From Microbacterium ginsengiterrae (lineage in GTDB: Bacteria; Actinomycetota; Actinomycetes; Actinomycetales; Microbacteriaceae), in the NCBI RefSeq assembly GCF_014205075.1, contig NZ_JACHMU010000001.1, positions 2,542,001 to 2,606,000 on the forward strand: a stretch of 64,000 bases of DNA, read 5' to 3'. The position numbers and the translations under genes were made by a program. Within the stretch, counting starts at the first letter, position 1. Each line of letters begins with the position of its first letter. Below the pieces are notes generated by a model. The model was not told the DNA's origin. It saw only the letters and a list, made by a program, of their open reading frames with translations, and made no database searches. This document shows, piece by piece, positions 18,514 to 26,300 of this stretch.

Positions 18514-21334
18514 GCTCCTCGAGCACCTCGATGACGTGACGATAGGGGCGGCCCGTCGCGCGGGTCATCCCGATCTCGCACGTGCGGTTCGCCGACACGA
18601 AGGCGTCGAAACCGCCGCGCTCGTCGTCCGCGGCGCGCACCTCGCCGGCCTCGACGGCCGTCGCGCTCTCGGTGAGCTCCGGATGCAGCATTCCTCGGTC
18701 GCCCGCGAACGCGCAGCAGCCCCAGCCGTCGGGCACGTACACGTCATCGGCGACGGCGCCCGCGATGGCGGTGAGCGCGCCGGTGGCACCCAATGCCGTG
18801 GTCGAGCACGTGGGGTGCACGGCGATGGAGGGGAGCTTCTCGCCGACGGAGAGGCGGGGGAGGACCTCCCTGGCGACGTAGGTCGTGGCATCCTCGATGC
18901 GCAGCGCGGCATACTCGGGGTATTCCGCGAGGGACTTCGACAGCATCACGTGCAGGCCCTCCGTGCACGAGGCGGCATCGCATACGACGGGGATCTCGCC
19001 CTCGCGGCTCGCGGTCCAGAGCGACTCGAGCACGCGACGGGTCATTCGGTCGTATCCGGACAGGTGCCCCTTGGACTTCCATGGTGTGCCGCAGCACAGT
19101 CCGCCTGCGTCATCGGGGACGACCACGGGGATCCCCGCGCGATCGAGGAGTGCGCGCAGCGAGTCACGCGAACCATGCCCGTCGCCCTCGGGACCGAACA
19201 TCGTCCCGATGCAGGCGCCGAAGAACACCGCCTGCGCGTCGGCCGGTGCATCGGCTCGGGGCGCGCGCGATCCGCCGCGGGGGAGTCCGGCGTCGTACAG
19301 CGGGACCGTGTCCGCGCCGAGGACACCGCGGCCGACCTTCGTGACCCCGGTGACGAGCGGAGCAGGCAGAGCATCGGCGACCGTCAGGGCCATGCCGCCG
19401 ATGCGGGTGACCGCACCCCATCCCTTCGCCGCGGCATCCCACAGTCCGTCCTCCACCTTCGAGGCCTCCTCGGCGCGCAGGCGCCGGACGAGGTCGCCGG
19501 TGTTGATGTCGACGGGGCATGCGACGCCGCACATCCCGTCCACCGCACAGGTCTGCACGCCCTCGTAGTCGTAGTCGGCTCTGAGCTCGTTCAGCAGGGC
19601 CTTGTCTCCCTGTTCCTCCGCCCACGCCATGTCGCGGCGCAACACGATGCGCTGCCGCGGTGTGAGCGTGATGTCCTTGCTGGGGCAGGTCGGCTCGCAG
19701 TAGCCGCATTCGACGCACCGATCGACCTCGGCCTCGACCGTCGGGACGCGCTTGAGGTCCTTGAGGTACGACTCCGCGTCCTCGGACAGGACCACGCCGG
19801 GATTGAGGATGCCGGAGGGGTCGATGAGGCGCTTGAGGTCCCACATGATGTCGGTGAGGAAGTCGCCGTACTGGCGGCGCACGAACGGCGCCATGATGCG
19901 CCCCGTGCCGTGCTCGGCCTTGAGCGATCCGCCGTGACCGAGCACGAGGTCGACGAGGTCGGCGGTGAAGCGGCGGTAGCGTGCGATGCTCGCCTCGTCG
20001 TCGAACCGCTCGTTGAGCAGGAAGTGGACGTTGCCGTCCTTCGCGTGGCCGAAGATCACCGAATCCTCGTAGTCATGCTCGTCGAACAGTTCGATCAGAC
20101 GTTCGCAGGTGTCCAGCAGCCGATCGACCGGGACGACGATGTCCTCGAGCAGGGCGGTAGTCCCCGAGGGCCTCGCGCCCGCGACGGCGGTGTACAGCCC
20201 CTTCCGGACCTGCCACAGGGAGGCGCGCTGCGCAGCGTCGGTGGTGAGGGCAGGAGGGGAGGCCAGGGGCAGCGTGCGGAAGTGCTCGAGGGCGGCTTCG
20301 CTTGCGGTGGCGAGCTCGTCCTCACTCGACGCGTGCACCTCGACGAGGAGGGCGGCATGGCCCTCCACCGCGACCTCGGCGATCGATGCGGGCACATCGC
20401 TGAGCCCCTGCGCGACGCGGAGGGAGGCGGCATCCATCAGCTCGATCGTCGCCAGTCCCTGACCGGTGAGGCCGGGAAGGGCCGCCATCGCGTCGGCGAG
20501 TGTGGCGAACACGAGCAGGCCGGTGGCGATCTGCGGGCGCACCTCCACGGTGCGCATGCGCGCCTCGGCCACGAACGCGAGGGTGCCCTCGGAGCCGATG
20601 ACGAGATGCTCGAGGATCTTCACCGGATCGTCGAAGTCGACCAGGGCATTGATGCCGTACCCCATCGTGTTCTTCATGGAGAACTGCTGCAGCACGAACG
20701 CCACCGACTCGGGAGACGAGAGCAGCCGGTCGCGGAGCGCGAGCAGACCGGTCGCGATCGCCGGCTCCTCCCTCTCCAGCTGGGCGCGCGCATCGGGGGC
20801 GCCGGTGTCGAGGATCGTGCCGCTGGGGAGGACGAGCACCAGCGAGTCGACGGTCCGGTAGGAGTTCTCGACGACACCACAGGCCATGCCGCTGGAGTTG
20901 TTCGCGATCACGCCGCCCACGGTGCAGGCGATCTCGCTCGCGGGGTCGGGCCCGAGCTTCCGTCGATATCGGGCGAGGCGGGTGTTCACCTGCCGGACCG
21001 TCGCGCCGGGCTCGACTCGGACGAGCCGCCCGTCGTCCTCGATGCGGATGCCGCGGAAGCGGCTGCGGGTGTCGACGAGGATGTCTCCACTGACTCCCTG
21101 CCCGGAGAGGCTCGTCCCGCCGGAGCGGAAGGTGAGGGTGCGACCGGCCGCGCGTACCGCGGAGAAGGCGTCCGCGACGCCGGCGGCATCCTGAGGCTCG
21201 AGAACGGCATCGGGGATGAGCAGATAATGCGAGGCGTCGTGCGCCCGAGCGAAACGATCGATCGATCGCGAGGAGATCGTCGTCGCTGCGCCGAGCACGC
21301 CAGGGTCGAGGGGGTTCGCGAGAGCCGTGGCCAC
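18500..21334 (-). CDS. FAD-linked D-2-hydroxyacid (D-lactate type) dehydrogenase with Fe-S and CCG domains
   Basis: This 944-residue fusion oxidises a D-2-hydroxyacid and passes electrons through FAD and Fe-S clusters, probably to quinone at the membrane. It has, in order: a PCMH-type FAD domain (FRSGGTSLSGQGVSGDI), an FAD-oxidase C-terminal domain (GHAKDGNVHF, KAEHGTGRI), two 4Fe-4S motifs (CVECGYCEPTCP and CAVDGMCGVACP) and CCG domains (GLCCGTPWKSKG, WGCCAFAGDRG). The layout fits D-lactate or D-2-hydroxyglutarate dehydrogenases. I place the start at GTG 21334, five bases after GGAGG; a TTG at 21346 would sit on the ribosome binding site itself. An LldR-like operator lies just upstream. Confidence 0.88.
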   Translation of the reverse strand: MATALANPLDPGVLGAATTISSRSIDRFARAHDASHYLLIPDAVLEPQDAAGVADAFSAVRAAGRTLTFRSGGTSLSGQGVSGDILVDTRSRFRGIRIEDDGRLVRVEPGATVRQVNTRLARYRRKLGPDPASEIACTVGGVIANNSSGMACGVVENSYRTVDSLVLVLPSGTILDTGAPDARAQLEREEPAIATGLLALRDRLLSSPESVAFVLQQFSMKNTMGYGINALVDFDDPVKILEHLVIGSEGTLAFVAEARMRTVEVRPQIATGLLVFATLADAMAALPGLTGQGLATIELMDAASLRVAQGLSDVPASIAEVAVEGHAALLVEVHASSEDELATASEAALEHFRTLPLASPPALTTDAAQRASLWQVRKGLYTAVAGARPSGTTALLEDIVVPVDRLLDTCERLIELFDEHDYEDSVIFGHAKDGNVHFLLNERFDDEASIARYRRFTADLVDLVLGHGGSLKAEHGTGRIMAPFVRRQYGDFLTDIMWDLKRLIDPSGILNPGVVLSEDAESYLKDLKRVPTVEAEVDRCVECGYCEPTCPSKDITLTPRQRIVLRRDMAWAEEQGDKALLNELRADYDYEGVQTCAVDGMCGVACPVDINTGDLVRRLRAEEASKVEDGLWDAAAKGWGAVTRIGGMALTVADALPAPLVTGVTKVGRGVLGADTVPLYDAGLPRGGSRAPRADAPADAQAVFFGACIGTMFGPEGDGHGSRDSLRALLDRAGIPVVVPDDAGGLCCGTPWKSKGHLSGYDRMTRRVLESLWTASREGEIPVVCDAASCTEGLHVMLSKSLAEYPEYAALRIEDATTYVAREVLPRLSVGEKLPSIAVHPTCSTTALGATGALTAIAGAVADDVYVPDGWGCCAFAGDRGMLHPELTESATAVEAGEVRAADDERGGFDAFVSANRTCEIGMTRATGRPYRHVIEVLEELTRP

Positions 21335-21348
21335 GACATCCTCCAAAA

Positions 21349-21359
21349 TTGTCAGACAA
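21349..21359. promoter_or_regulatory. LldR-like GntR operator
   Basis: TTGTC-A-GACAA is a perfect palindrome between the divergent dehydrogenase and GntR genes. It fits the pattern TNGTNNNACNA known for LldR of Corynebacterium. It abuts a TATTCT -10 candidate for the dehydrogenase (21359-21364, minus strand), so binding there would block transcription. Confidence 0.65.
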
Positions 21360-21384
21360 GAATACTGGGAAGTCTAGTCTCGCC

Positions 21385-21390
21385 TAGGCT
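21385..21390 (+). promoter_or_regulatory. Leaderless -10 box of the GntR regulator
   Basis: TAGGCT ends six bases before ATG 21397 and no ribosome binding site lies between, so a leaderless transcript is likely. Confidence 0.5.
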
Positions 21391-21396
21391 GTTCCC

Positions 21397-22053
21397 ATGA
21401 CCATGACGGATGCCTCGCTCGACGTCGTCGGGATCGTCGGCGCCGTGACTCGCCGTCTTCGTCAGCAGATCCTCTCGGGCGAGCTCGCCGCGGGGACCCC
21501 GCTCACGGAGGCCAAGGTTTCCGCCGCGTTCGGCGTCGCCCGACCGAGTGCGAAGGCGGCGATCGAGCAGCTCGTCGCATCAGGGCTCCTCATCCGCAGC
21601 GTGCACCGTTCGGCGCGGGTCGTGTCGATCGACGCGGCGATGGTCCGCGACGTCTACCGCACCCGCACGCGCCTCGAGAGCGCGGCCCTTCGTGAGCTCG
21701 CGGCGGCAGGTGCGGTCCCCGATGCGGCGACGGCGGCGAACGCCGAGATCGCCGCGATGCCACCGGGGCCGGACGAGGCGACAGTCGATCCCGACCTCCG
21801 ATTCCACACGGCGCTCATCGACGGCATCGCAAGCGAGCGGACCTCTCGGATGTATCGGAGCGTCCTCGACGAGGTTCGGCTGTGCATGGCGCAGGTGCAG
21901 GGCAGGCGGCTGATCGACGCGCAGGTCATCGCCGACCAGCACGCGGCGATCCTGGATGCCGTCGCCTCAGGTGCGGCCGACCACGCCGCAGCGCTGCTCG
22001 CCGCGCACCTCGGGTCCGCCGAGGAGCGCCTCATCGAGGCGCTGGGCGACTAG
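21397..22053 (+). CDS. GntR-family regulator with FCD domain (FadR/LldR subfamily)
   Basis: This 218-residue regulator has an N-terminal winged helix (RRLRQQILSGELAAGTPLTEAKVSAAFGVARPS in part, residues ~17-75) and an all-alpha FCD ligand domain with the metal-binding residues in DPDLRFHTALI and QHAAILDAV. It diverges from the D-lactate-type dehydrogenase and is predicted to control it and itself through the palindrome at 21349. A 2-hydroxyacid such as lactate is the likely ligand. Its stop overlaps the convergent membrane gene by four bases. Confidence 0.88.
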   Translation: MTMTDASLDVVGIVGAVTRRLRQQILSGELAAGTPLTEAKVSAAFGVARPSAKAAIEQLVASGLLIRSVHRSARVVSIDAAMVRDVYRTRTRLESAALRELAAAGAVPDAATAANAEIAAMPPGPDEATVDPDLRFHTALIDGIASERTSRMYRSVLDEVRLCMAQVQGRRLIDAQVIADQHAAILDAVASGAADHAAALLAAHLGSAEERLIEALGD

Positions 22054-22979
22054 TCGGAATCGTCGGTCGCCGCATCCTCGACCTCGATCGGCGCATCCGC
22101 CGGGTCTGCCCACACGGGTGCGGGCAGCAGGGTGTCGACCTGTCCGTCCTGGATCGCCCGGAGCGCGTCGGTGATCTCGTCGGCGTTCTCCGGCACGGCG
22201 AGACCGCAGGCGCGCAGCTCGGATGCGAACTTCAGCGTCAGGCGGATCTTGCCCGCCTCCACGGCCTCAGCCGTCGTCCCGGTGCGCTTCTCGCTGCCGG
22301 TCTGGATGTCCGAGACGCTGTCGCACACGTGGTACACGGCACCGCCGTCCACCCAGACGACCTCGTCCTGTCCGAGCAGTTGGATCACCGTCGACTGGTC
22401 GGCGGTGTACTGCTCGACCGACGGCGGGTCGTAGTCGATCCCGAGTGCGACCGCCCCGATCGCGAGGATGACCCCGATGATGCCGGCGGTCGTCTTCTGG
22501 CCCTTGTCCATGTCCTTGTTGAGGAAGATGAGGATGACGAGGGGGAGGAAGGCGATGACGGCGATGATGGCACCGAGCTGGTTCTGCACGAAGAATCGCA
22601 CCGTGTCGGACTTCTCCGCCGGGTCGAGGCGGTTGGCCTTCTTCCACAGGAACGATCCGGTGATCGACAGCGCGGCGATGACGACGAGCAGCACGATGAG
22701 GGTGATGAACGCCCACTGCGGGAACTGCGCAGTGACCCCCTGCTCCTGCAGCAGCCCGGTCTCGGGGTCGCGGACGAGGACGCCGTCCTCGCCGATGAAC
22801 TCCCGCTGACGCAGAAGCCAGAAGATCGCCACTGCCTCCGCGGCGATCGCGACGACCCACAGCGCCGCCGCGATCCAGCGGAACGTGGTCGCCTTCTTCT
22901 TGGCACTCTCCGTCGGAGTCCATCTGCGTCCGGAGCCGCCCGCGGCCGGCGTCTCGATCTTCTTCTCGGGCTCGGCCAC
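22050..22979 (-). CDS. Hypothetical membrane protein with four predicted helices
   Basis: I do not recognise a named family for this 309-residue protein. The N-terminus is basic and soluble (AEPEKKIETPAAGGSGRRW), followed by helices around residues 36-58, 88-113, 135-155 and 162-182. The C-terminal ~110 residues are acidic and probably extracytoplasmic, with two cysteines (VYHVCDSV and LRACGLAV) that could form a disulfide bond. I start it at GTG 22979 because AGGGGA lies six bases upstream; an ATG at 22994 precedes that site. It converges on the GntR gene. Confidence 0.7.
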   Translation of the reverse strand: MAEPEKKIETPAAGGSGRRWTPTESAKKKATTFRWIAAALWVVAIAAEAVAIFWLLRQREFIGEDGVLVRDPETGLLQEQGVTAQFPQWAFITLIVLLVVIAALSITGSFLWKKANRLDPAEKSDTVRFFVQNQLGAIIAVIAFLPLVILIFLNKDMDKGQKTTAGIIGVILAIGAVALGIDYDPPSVEQYTADQSTVIQLLGQDEVVWVDGGAVYHVCDSVSDIQTGSEKRTGTTAEAVEAGKIRLTLKFASELRACGLAVPENADEITDALRAIQDGQVDTLLPAPVWADPADAPIEVEDAATDDSD

Positions 22980-23040
22980 GATGCATCCCCTCATGTCGCT
23001 GTGAACGCCCCGAGCTTATCGGCAGCCTCTGCGCCGTCGC

Positions 23041-23046
23041 TACGCT
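23041..23046 (+). promoter_or_regulatory. Leaderless -10 box of the small membrane gene pair
   Basis: TACGCT ends six bases before ATG 23053, with no ribosome binding site in between. Confidence 0.45.
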
Positions 23047-23052
23047 GGGGAC

Positions 23053-23538
23053 ATGACATCGGATGCTGACGACGCCCTCTCCTGGGACGGCGATGAGGAT
23101 CGGCCGGAGGCCGTGGACCGGACTCCGTCCGAACCCTCCGCCGCACGCAGCGAGCTGCCGGAGGGGTGGACGGCCGTCGGCAAGGACAGCGACACCGTGC
23201 GCCCCGCCGCGAACGAGTCCGCAGCCGCGGACGCCCCGCAGCCGTTGAGCACTCCGATGCTCCTGTCGGTGGGGATCATCGGCGGCGTCTATCTGCTCTA
23301 CACGGTCGGGTGGATCATCGGTGGGCTCACTCTGCAGGGGAGCGCGCTTTTCCTCGTCCCGGCGATCATGTATCAGGCCGCCGTGTGGGCCGCCGTGCTC
23401 GCCCCCGCGCTGTGGTTCCTCGCCGTCTGGTTGCTGACCCGCCGCGCTGCGAGTTGGGTGCGCGTGGCGGGGCTGATCGCCGGCGCTGCGCTGCTGGTGC
23501 CGTGGCCATTCGTGATGACAGGAGCGTTCGGCGCATGA
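23053..23538 (+). CDS. Small membrane protein of unknown function (161 aa)
   Basis: The first ~68 residues are acidic, proline-rich and probably disordered. Three hydrophobic helices follow (about residues 70-90, 100-122 and 136-155), with a basic loop LLTRRAASWVR between the last two. I recognise no family. The next gene starts in an ATGA overlap, so the two membrane proteins are made together. Confidence 0.72.
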   Translation: MTSDADDALSWDGDEDRPEAVDRTPSEPSAARSELPEGWTAVGKDSDTVRPAANESAAADAPQPLSTPMLLSVGIIGGVYLLYTVGWIIGGLTLQGSALFLVPAIMYQAAVWAAVLAPALWFLAVWLLTRRAASWVRVAGLIAGAALLVPWPFVMTGAFGA

Positions 23539-23888
23539 GCGAGCACATCAGCCAGACCTCCTCACGGGAGGAAGGGCGCCGCCCGCTCGGCGTCGTGAAG
23601 ACGATGATCCTCGGCCTCGCAGGCCTGTTCTACGCCTACGGCGTCTGGAACGCGGTGGCCTACCTCGTCACGGTCGCCCAGTTCGGGCTGAACGGTTACG
23701 GCTGGTTCGTCCTCCTGTTCTCGGTGCTGTTCCCCGTGCTCGTGTTCACCGCGGCCTTCGCGCTCGGACGTCGCCGCGGAGCGCTGGAGTTCGCCGTCGT
23801 CCTCGCCGCCGGCCTCGCCCTCGTCGCGGTCTTCTGGATGAACGTGGTCGCCATGAGCGTGTCGAACATGTCGTCGCTCACGAGCTGA
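23535..23888 (+). CDS. Small membrane protein of unknown function (117 aa)
   Basis: This 117-residue protein has a short soluble N-terminus (MSEHISQTSSREEGRRPLG) and three predicted helices. The ATG overlaps the stop of the preceding membrane gene (ATGA). The pair may form a membrane complex. No family is recognised, and a role in the neighbouring serine pathway is not supported by the sequence. Confidence 0.7.
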   Translation: MSEHISQTSSREEGRRPLGVVKTMILGLAGLFYAYGVWNAVAYLVTVAQFGLNGYGWFVLLFSVLFPVLVFTAAFALGRRRGALEFAVVLAAGLALVAVFWMNVVAMSVSNMSSLTS

Positions 23889-24011
23889 GAGCCCCGTCAT
23901 CGGACACGGAGCACCGCCGACGCTCCGGTAGCATGGAGACGATCGCGCCCCGACGGTGTGCGGCGCATCGATCCCCATCCGCGCTGTGCCGCCAACAAGA
24001 AGGATCCGTCT

Positions 24012-25616
24012 GTGCCGAAGCCCGTCGTGCTCATTGCCGAAGTTCTCTCGCCCGCCACGATCGAGGCTCTCGGCCCCGACTTCGACGTCCGTCAGGTGGA
24101 CGGAACGGACCGCCCGGCCCTGTTCTCGGCTCTGGCCGAGGCAGACGCGGTCCTGGTCCGGTCGGCGACGAAGGTGGATGCCGAGGCCCTCGAGCACGCC
24201 CCCAAGCTGAAGGTCATCGCCCGCGCCGGCGTCGGTCTCGACAACGTCGACATCCCCGCCGCGACCAAGGCCGGCGTCATGGTCGTCAACGCGCCGACCT
24301 CGAACATCATCTCTGCGGCGGAGCTCACCTGCGCCCACATCCTCAGCCTCGCGCGTCACGTGCCGGCCGCACACGCCTCGCTGGCGGGTGGGCAGTGGAA
24401 GCGCAGCGCGTACACCGGCACCGAGTTGTTCGAGAAGACCCTCGGCATCGTCGGTCTCGGCCGCATCGGCGCGCTCGTCGCCGCCCGCATGCAGGGCTTC
24501 GGGATGAAGGTCATCGCGTTCGACCCCTACGTCACCAGCTCCAGGGCGCAGCAGCTCGGTGTCGAACTCCGCACGCTCGACGAGCTCGTCGCCGAGGCGG
24601 ACTTCCTCACGATCCACATGCCCAAGACCCCCGAGACGACCGGCATGATCGGTGCAGAGCAGTTCGCGGCGATGAAGAAGACGGCCTACGTCGTCAACGT
24701 CGCGCGCGGTGGTCTCATCGACGAGGTCGCTCTGCGCGAAGCGCTGGTGGCGGGCGAGATCGCCGGCGCCGGCCTCGACGTGTTCACCTCCGAGCCGCCT
24801 GCGGAGGGCGGCTCGGCTCGCGAGCTCCTCGATCTGCCGAACGTCGTCGTCACCCCGCACCTGGGCGCGTCCACGGACGAGGCGCAGGAGAAGGCGGGCA
24901 TCTCCGTCGCCCGCTCGGTCAGGCTCGCCCTCGAGGGCGACCTCGTCCCGGATGCCGTGAACGTCGCCGGCGGGGTCATCGACCCGTTCGTCCGCCCCGG
25001 CATCGCACTGGTCGAGAAGCTCGGTCAGGTCTTCAGCGGGCTCGCCGGCTCTGCGGTCACGAACCTCGACATCGAGGTGCGAGGCGAGCTCGCCGACTAC
25101 GACGTCAGCGTGTACCGCCTCGCAGCGCTCAAGGGCATCCTCTCGAACGTCGTCAGCGAGAACGTCTCGTATGTCAACGCTCCACTGTTCGCCGAGCAGC
25201 GCGGCATCGAGGCTCGACTGATCGTCGAGAAGGAGAGCCCGGAGTACCGCAACCTGACGACCCTGCGCGGTGCGCTGGCCGACGGCACGGTCCTCACCGT
25301 CGCAGGCACGCTCGCCGGCACCCGCATGGTGCAGAAGATCGTCGGGATCAACGGCCACGACATCGAGGTGCCGATCGAGACGAACCACATCGTCATGCAG
25401 TACATCGACCGTCCGGGCATCGTCGCCGTCTACGGCCAGAAGTTCGGTGATGCCGGGATCAACATCGCCGGTATGCAGGTCGCCCGCCGAGAGGCAGGCG
25501 GACAGGCGCTGACGGTCCTCACCGTGGACTCCCGCGTGCCGGAGGAACTCCTCAGCGAGGTCGGCGAGGCCATCGAGGCCAGCGTGGTCAAGCAGATCGA
25601 GATCGCCGAGGTCTGA
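24012..25616 (+). CDS. serA: D-3-phosphoglycerate dehydrogenase (long ACT type)
   Basis: This 534-residue enzyme oxidises 3-phosphoglycerate, the first step of serine synthesis. The NAD-binding GLGRIGALVAARMQGFG, the ARGGLIDE segment and catalytic histidine in VTPHLGAST are present. After residue ~320 come the intervening ASB domain and a C-terminal ACT domain (HIVMQYIDRPGIVAVYGQKFGDAGINIAGM in parts), as in the mycobacterial enzyme, so serine feedback is expected. The start is GTG 24012, eight bases after AAGAAGGA. A TAGCAT box at 23929-23934 is a likely -10, leaving a ~70-base leader in which I see no clear leader peptide. Confidence 0.95.
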   Translation: MPKPVVLIAEVLSPATIEALGPDFDVRQVDGTDRPALFSALAEADAVLVRSATKVDAEALEHAPKLKVIARAGVGLDNVDIPAATKAGVMVVNAPTSNIISAAELTCAHILSLARHVPAAHASLAGGQWKRSAYTGTELFEKTLGIVGLGRIGALVAARMQGFGMKVIAFDPYVTSSRAQQLGVELRTLDELVAEADFLTIHMPKTPETTGMIGAEQFAAMKKTAYVVNVARGGLIDEVALREALVAGEIAGAGLDVFTSEPPAEGGSARELLDLPNVVVTPHLGASTDEAQEKAGISVARSVRLALEGDLVPDAVNVAGGVIDPFVRPGIALVEKLGQVFSGLAGSAVTNLDIEVRGELADYDVSVYRLAALKGILSNVVSENVSYVNAPLFAEQRGIEARLIVEKESPEYRNLTTLRGALADGTVLTVAGTLAGTRMVQKIVGINGHDIEVPIETNHIVMQYIDRPGIVAVYGQKFGDAGINIAGMQVARREAGGQALTVLTVDSRVPEELLSEVGEAIEASVVKQIEIAEV

Positions 25617-25677
25617 GCGCGGACCGCCAGGGCGGACGAGGGCCCCGTTCTTCGTCGCGCCCTGCGCGATCGCGTGA

Positions 25678-26235
25678 TCAGGAGGCGGCGCTGCTCACCA
25701 GGGCGATGAGCTTCTCGAGCCGGCCGCCGGTGGGGACGGGGCCGGCGAGCGCGCTGCCCTCGGCGCCCGCCGTGTCGAGCGCGTTGTTGTAGTACAAGCC
25801 GTCGCTGACCAGCATCACCAGCTCGAGCGCCGTGTCGTCGCGCACGTGCGGACGCAGCGCGTCGGCCCATGCCTCCCGCACGCGACGGAGGGCGTCAGCC
25901 GCAGCGGGGATGCCGCTCTGGGCGAGGCGGGAGACGGCGACGAGTGCCCGGTCGAGTCCGGCATCCTCCATCACCGACGTCCGCAGGAAGTAGGCGATCG
26001 GGCCCTCCTCGGCGGATGCCATGCGATCGAGGTCGTCCTGGGCGAGGGCTTCGAGTCGGGCGAGCAGCCCGGCGGCGAGGTCATCCTTCGACGCGAAGTG
26101 GTACAGCAGGCCGCCCTTGGACACCCCGGCCGCCTTGGCCGTCGCATCCAGGGTCGCGGTCCGTTCGCCGTCGTCGATGAGGATTCTCTCGAAGGCGTCG
26201 AGGACGCGCTCTCTGGCGCGGGGAGGGCGGGGCAT
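25678..26235 (-). CDS. TetR-family repressor of the adjacent MFS pump
   Basis: This 185-residue protein has an N-terminal helix-turn-helix (RERVLDAFERILIDDGERTATLDATAKAAGVSKGGLLYHFASKD in part) and a TetR_C-like ligand domain. The start is ATG 26235 (MPRPPRARER). It is divergent from a DHA2-type MFS exporter with 65 bases between starts, and this gap contains two nested inverted repeats, so it is the local repressor of the pump and of itself. The ligand is unknown. Confidence 0.88.
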   Translation of the reverse strand: MPRPPRARERVLDAFERILIDDGERTATLDATAKAAGVSKGGLLYHFASKDDLAAGLLARLEALAQDDLDRMASAEEGPIAYFLRTSVMEDAGLDRALVAVSRLAQSGIPAAADALRRVREAWADALRPHVRDDTALELVMLVSDGLYYNNALDTAGAEGSALAGPVPTGGRLEKLIALVSSAAS

Positions 26236-26237
26236 GT

Positions 26238-26271
26238 CTGTTACTATACCAGCCGGACGGTTCAGTAACAG
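26238..26271. promoter_or_regulatory. TetR operator between repressor and MFS pump
   Basis: CTGTTACT (26238-26245) and AGTAACAG (26264-26271) form a perfect inverted repeat. Nested inside is a second dyad, ACCnnCCGGnnGGT (26248-26261). The site covers the whole divergent promoter region. Confidence 0.6.
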
Positions 26272-26300
26272 GGTCCCCTCGGGGCCGCGGAAGGTGTGAC

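Noticed and set aside
18203..21400. A very long open frame (over 1000 codons) on the plus strand opposite the FAD/Fe-S dehydrogenase
   Set aside because: It is a by-product of high GC content; its protein is arginine-, alanine- and glycine-rich without any family motif, while the minus-strand protein carries many conserved motifs.
23053..23070. A further copy of the ACATCGGATGT operator near the start of the 161-residue membrane gene
   Set aside because: Only 10 of 11 bases match and it lies inside the coding region, so it is probably chance.
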